DNA from: Cavia porcellus
Taxonomy: Eukaryota; Chordata; Mammalia; Rodentia; Caviidae
DNA: 64,000 nt
Direction of reading: 5' to 3'
NCBI RefSeq assembly: GCF_034190915.1
Contig: NW_026947485.1
Coordinates: forward strand, 49,583,019 to 49,647,018
Shown in pieces: positions 59,813-64,000 of the stretch (positions within the stretch are counted from its first letter, which is position 1; every line of letters starts with the position of its first letter). The translations under genes were made by a program, and so were the position numbers. The notes under the pieces are model-generated. The model was not told the DNA's origin. It searched no databases and worked only from the letters and a program-made list of their open reading frames with translations.

Positions 59813-62713
59813 AATCTACCAGTATAAAATATGGGAATGTTATGTTAAATACTTTATAAATGTCCTTTAAAATCATATATGAATTTGCAAGCAAATAGGA
59901 AAATCTTTCTGAAGCAGGAGTGGAAAGTTCCTTACAAAAGAGAGGTAAGAGAGCCTGGAGGCCATGCAGACTCATGAGCAGGAGGACATTTTGGATTAAT
60001 GTCATGCACAGGGATGTGACTGTAAACAAACATGTGCTTTGGAGTCCGATTGCAGGCCTATCATGTAGAGAAAGGACCCCTAAACACCTCTACACTATAG
60101 CAAAAGTTAGAAGTGAGAAATAAACAAAAGCTGCCAATGCAGACTGGTCAGCTGTGACTCTGGAGAAGAGGGAACATATATTTTTGTGGATTCATAGCTA
60201 AAGGCCAGCATTTATGGAGTCAGGGCTTGATAATACACTATGCGTCCTCTTTAACCTGTCAATCTAGGTGTGTATATTTCAAAATAGCCCTCAGAAACAA
60301 GAGAAAAAAATAAACATTTTTAAAGAAACAAAATACTGAAGTTTTCTACCAACAAATCTCTAAAGATGAATTTTAAAAAGATTAAAAGGTTAATTTTAGA
60401 AATAGGCATGAATTTTAGAAAGTTACTGTCATTTTCTCTTTTATCTTGGATTCATTTTGATATTGTTATTCTATGAAAATATCCATTTCTTAAGACTTTT
60501 CTAAGTCTTGGACATTAAATAGTTTTTCTTTTATTCTGAATATCTTTAAATTTTCTTTCCTTAAAGTGTTTCTTTACAACTTGTCTCTTCCTTTTTTTTT
60601 TAATTTTTTTCAAGACAGGATTGCTAATACTGACCACCCTCTCATGTATATGTTTTTCATTGCATTATTTTTTGCCTTTATTTTTTTCTTTCCTTCTACA
60701 TTGTTGAGGTTTTTAAATTTTTTCAACCATACTAAGGTAGATCAGCTCATTAATTTTCACATTTTTTGCTAATAAAATATTTAAAATGCTCTTATGTACC
60801 ACTTACCTTCATCTCAAAAGTTTTGAAATATATTTTTTATTGTTTAATTCTGAATATTTTTCAATTTTCAATATTTTTAAATCATAATTTACGTTTAAAA
60901 ATTATTTTTACATTTCCAAACTGTGTTTTTTCCTGCATATTTGTACATGAGCATAGTTTTTAATTTATTTTTAGTTTTATTTAATATTATTTAATTTTGG
61001 CTAGAGATGGAATTCCATATTAAATCATTTGGAATTTACTCCACCTTACCATATAGTCTAGAGCATTGTCATGTTTTGATAAGTGTTTCAGTGTTTTCGT
61101 AAATGTTCCTGGTAACTTGAAAAGAAGCAGGCCCAAGGTTTTCTACATAAATATGATATTAGCATCTACAAAACTTCCTGCACAAGGGACATCGGAAGAA
61201 ATTTTTAACTTGAAGATTTTTTGGTCGCTTTCAGAAAATTTTCTTTCAATAGATCTAGTTTTGAGCCTTCTAGGAGGTGTGGGAAATTCTGCAATAAACA
61301 GAGTAATTTTATTATTCCAGTCAAGACTTTCTTATTTGTACTGATTTAAGTCCTTTGAGCTATTAGTTATTGAGAGTTGTATTTAAATCTGTCAGCACAA
61401 TAGTAGATTCTTCTTTTTTTTTCATTTTTTTCTCTTAATTTTGTTATTGAAATGCACATTTGTACATACTTACACACTCATACAAAATACATATTTGACA
61501 GGTACATTAAATTGTCCTCAGCTTTTCTGTTCCTATTTCATAAAATACAGAAGAATAAATTCATGGTAATTGTTTTAAAATCTTAGAATAAGTGGAATAT
61601 TCCACACAAACAAGAAGCCAGCATCACAATCAGTATGTTATAGCTATCATTTTGTGTGTTGCTTTTGACACTGCAACATATATGTGCATGTATCCCATCT
61701 TTGTGTTTTATCCTTGGGTCAAATGACCCATTAAAACTGAGCATAGACTATGTTACGTTCCCTCCTCATGAACATGTGAGAGAAAATTGTTTCCCCTGAC
61801 TTGAGATGAGAAATTTTGCTGTTAATTTTGCCAGGACCAGGTATGGATTTGCCGTGCTGGTGTTGCTGAGGACGTTGCTCCTGCTTACTGCCTCCATCAA
61901 CGTGGCTGACACAAAGACTTGGGAGAGAATTCAAGAGATAACTGTTAAGTAGCAGCTGGGACCTCCTAAGGGTCTGTGCCTTTTTCTTGACATTCATATG
62001 TAATAATAACACTTTAATTGTCTGCTTTCATTGTTACTTTGTCAGTTATAAAAGTTCAGAACTAGTTCATGGCACAGCTTAACAGCTAAATAGAAATCAT
62101 AGCCTTCTTAAGCATAATACATTCTCCTTAACACATTCTCTAGCCCATTTACATCTTCTGTGCTAATTCGGATTTTCCCTATCCTTCTTATTTGTTTATT
62201 TTTGCTTTGGAATTTTATTGCATGTGTTTACATTAGCATCTAAAGTCTTGGTGGTATAAGCCAGAATATAAACACCCATACACAGATGTAAATGATAAGT
62301 ACTTATAATATACAGATAGATTCATGACTTTCTATGCACACATGAATTTCATTTATAAATCAAATCTAAAAGTTGGGTTTTGGAAGCTTCCATGTCAGTA
62401 TAAAAAACCCTTATTCAGAAAAAGCAAACCACAGCAATATGACATGGAAACTTTTTATTAAAAACAAATCAAATATCTCCTTTAATTCAGTGATATATTA
62501 AGGTAACTATAATTTATAAGGCAATGTTTAAAATATACAGGAATCATGCATCTTCTGCATTTATGGATATTGCTTCTAGTGTCATAAAAAATACTGTCAC
62601 CTTTTGTATTGGTGCTTTACTTAAGGCCCTGTGTTTAATCAAAATGCCATTTTAAAAAGAAATGATTTCTTTTCAGAATAAGATCTTTTTTGCATCAATT
62701 TACCTGCTAGAGT
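59813..62713. other. Unique AT-rich DNA
   Basis: Very AT-rich at 60,300-61,000. 61,430-61,510 weakly resembles an L1 3'UTR. No exon supported. Confidence 0.4.
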
Positions 62714-62814
62714 CAGACGCAGTGGGGGCACAGCTATAATTGAAGCACTTTGGGAAGCTGAGGCAAGAGGCTTATGAGTTTAAGTCTAACTTGGGAAACT
62801 GAGCAAAGGCCCAG
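62714..62814 (+). mobile_element. B1-type SINE, split by an LTR
   Basis: GACGCAGTGGGGGCACAGCT, TGAAGCACTTTGGGAAGCTG and AGGCAAGAGGCTTATGAGTT give the 7SL order. Its tail continues after the LTR at 63,194 (CCCAGTGCCAAAATAAA). Confidence 0.75.
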
Positions 62815-63193
62815 TGTCTTGCTTTCTTTTCTCTTGTTGCCAGGAGAAAATCACTAAACACTCAAGGAAGAAAAGGTTTATTTAGCTTACAGGTTTTCGA
62901 AGTTTTAGTCCATAATCTCTTGGGCTGCAAGGCAGGGTAGAATGGCACTGGGGCGACACTTCAAGGCAGCAGCCAGAGCAAAGAGGTGGGAACAAACCTC
63001 TTCTCCTGTCTTATACTGCACACAGGCCACCGGCCCTGCAGGCCACCTCCAGGGTGGATGTAGCACTCACACCACTTCTGTGCCCTCCTCTTGCACAGAA
63101 TAAGGATATTTATAAAGTAAGGATCCTGGCTCCTGCTGAATCTCTGTTAAACTTCTAAACTTCTCAAGTTGACATAGTGTATCAACCATAACA
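62815..63193 (-). mobile_element. Solo MaLR-type LTR with target-site duplication
   Basis: 379 bp with TG...CA ends and a 5-bp duplication CCCAG (62,810-62,814 and 63,194-63,198). On the minus strand it opens TGTTATGGTTGATACACTAT. It contains AAAGGTTTATTTAGCTTACA and CCACTTCTGTGCCCTCCTC-type segments. It sits near the 3' end of a B1. Confidence 0.75.
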
Positions 63194-63198
63194 CCCAG

Positions 63199-63535
63199 TG
63201 CCAAAATAAAAAAAAAATTTTTAAATGGGAGAATAAGTGGGATGGGGAAAGGAGAAAAGAGAAAAGACTATATGTATATAGGTATACATACATGCACATA
63301 TACATACACACACGATAGATAACTATACTACTAATCTGTCAATTCATCAAAAAGAACAGATTGTGTTTTCACTGATCATTTTTTCATGTCTAAATCTTAT
63401 AATCTGAACAAACACTTTAAAGATAATAATAGGCAGTATATTAACTAATGTTAATTTCCTACTATTTTTTGGAAATTCTGTATAGTTTTTATCTTGTTTT
63501 GTTTTTAAAATAAAAAAAAATAAAATTTTAAAAAT
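63199..63535. other. AT-rich DNA with B1 tail
   Basis: The A-rich SINE tail is followed by AT-rich unique DNA. Nothing else recognised. Confidence 0.35.
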
Positions 63536-63556
63536 GCTGGGGTTATAGCTCAGGGT
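63536..63556 (+). mobile_element. ID SINE 5' stub
   Basis: GCTGGGGTTATAGCTCAGG matches the first 20 bases of ID elements, including box A, and then stops abruptly at an LTR-like TGAAGG. Confidence 0.6.
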
Positions 63557-64000
63557 GAAGGTCCAGTATAGCTGGAGGAGCGGGATCTTCTGGGGTCGGA
63601 GTTGGGGGAAAAACTTGTCTCCCATGGTAGAGTCTGCACAATTCTGGCAATTTCTCGAGATGCATTCTTACAGGACTGTGGAGTCCGCTTCTGTTGTCCA
63701 AGTCTAAGATCCCCTTCTCTGAAAATGTCTTGGTAGTGACTGTGTAGGGCCAGCTGTTTAGAGCAGTTTACTGAAAACGTTTATAAAACAAAACTTTCTT
63801 TATGCCTCCTAACCTCTTGTCTTCTTAACATTAAAAGTACCCTTTGTAATTTCCTTTGTTTCCTTTGTAGCTTCCTTTGTTTTTCTCACATTGACTGGAT
63901 CTGAAGGGAACAGCAAACACAATTTAACTGGTATTTTGGCCGACAGAACAGCTTTGTTTATGTACTCGTATAACCTCCTCCTCTGACAGCAGAACTTGGG
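63557..64000. mobile_element. LTR-like element, incomplete at window end
   Basis: TGAAGGTCCAGTATAGC begins directly after the ID stub. It is GC-richer than the flanking DNA and has CTTTGTTTCCTTTGTAGCTT repeats (63,857-63,887) typical of an LTR U3 region read in antisense. A TATA-like CATAAAGAAAG lies on the minus strand near 63,805. No polyadenylation signal or second end is available. Confidence 0.4.

Overview
The window is mammalian nuclear DNA, almost certainly from a rodent that is not mouse or rat. It carries many tRNA-derived ID-type SINEs (box A and box B visible, flanked by target-site duplications), 7SL-derived B1-type SINEs, LINE-1 remnants, MaLR/ERVL-type LTRs, a class I endogenous retrovirus (ERV) and long simple repeats. 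The ID copies share an unusual 3' part (a GGTACCGATAAAAA-like stretch and an AAAAAGACAAAA-like tail), which is a lineage marker I cannot tie to a species with confidence. I found no exon, RNA gene, CpG-island promoter or intact host protein gene. The longest stop-free frames fall in transposon remnants or low-complexity DNA, so the window looks intergenic or deeply intronic.

Layout: 0-6.7 kb is unique AT-rich DNA with an LTR-like piece, ID SINEs, an antisense L1 3' end and an MLT1-type LTR. 6.7-14.4 kb is an old L1 on the minus strand (3'UTR, ORF2, ORF1, probable 5' region), itself hit by a solo LTR, a B1 and ID SINEs. 16.0-25.8 kb is a nest. A full-length non-autonomous L1 derivative, of half-L1 (HAL1) type with most of ORF2 missing, lies on the minus strand. 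Its 3'UTR is split by a 0.76 kb LTR-like repeat and its 5'UTR by a 5.97 kb provirus, and the provirus is split by an ID SINE. 43.1-46.4 kb holds a second full-length copy of the same L1 derivative without these insertions. A second copy of the LTR-like repeat lies at 38.2-39.1 kb. The rest is mainly unique AT-rich sequence with scattered SINEs, MaLR LTRs and microsatellites. 49.8-51.6 kb is notably repeat-poor, and an LTR-like element appears to begin at about 63,557 and run off the end.

The most informative content is the order of insertions: L1 derivative, then LTR-like repeat and provirus, then ID SINE. Two further points stand out: an ORF2 deletion shared by two separate loci, and a rearranged provirus in which an env transmembrane-subunit fragment lies between two parts of gag. 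No working gene set is present; every mobile-element coding region is broken by stops, frameshifts or deletions. All family names are from reading the sequence, without database searches.
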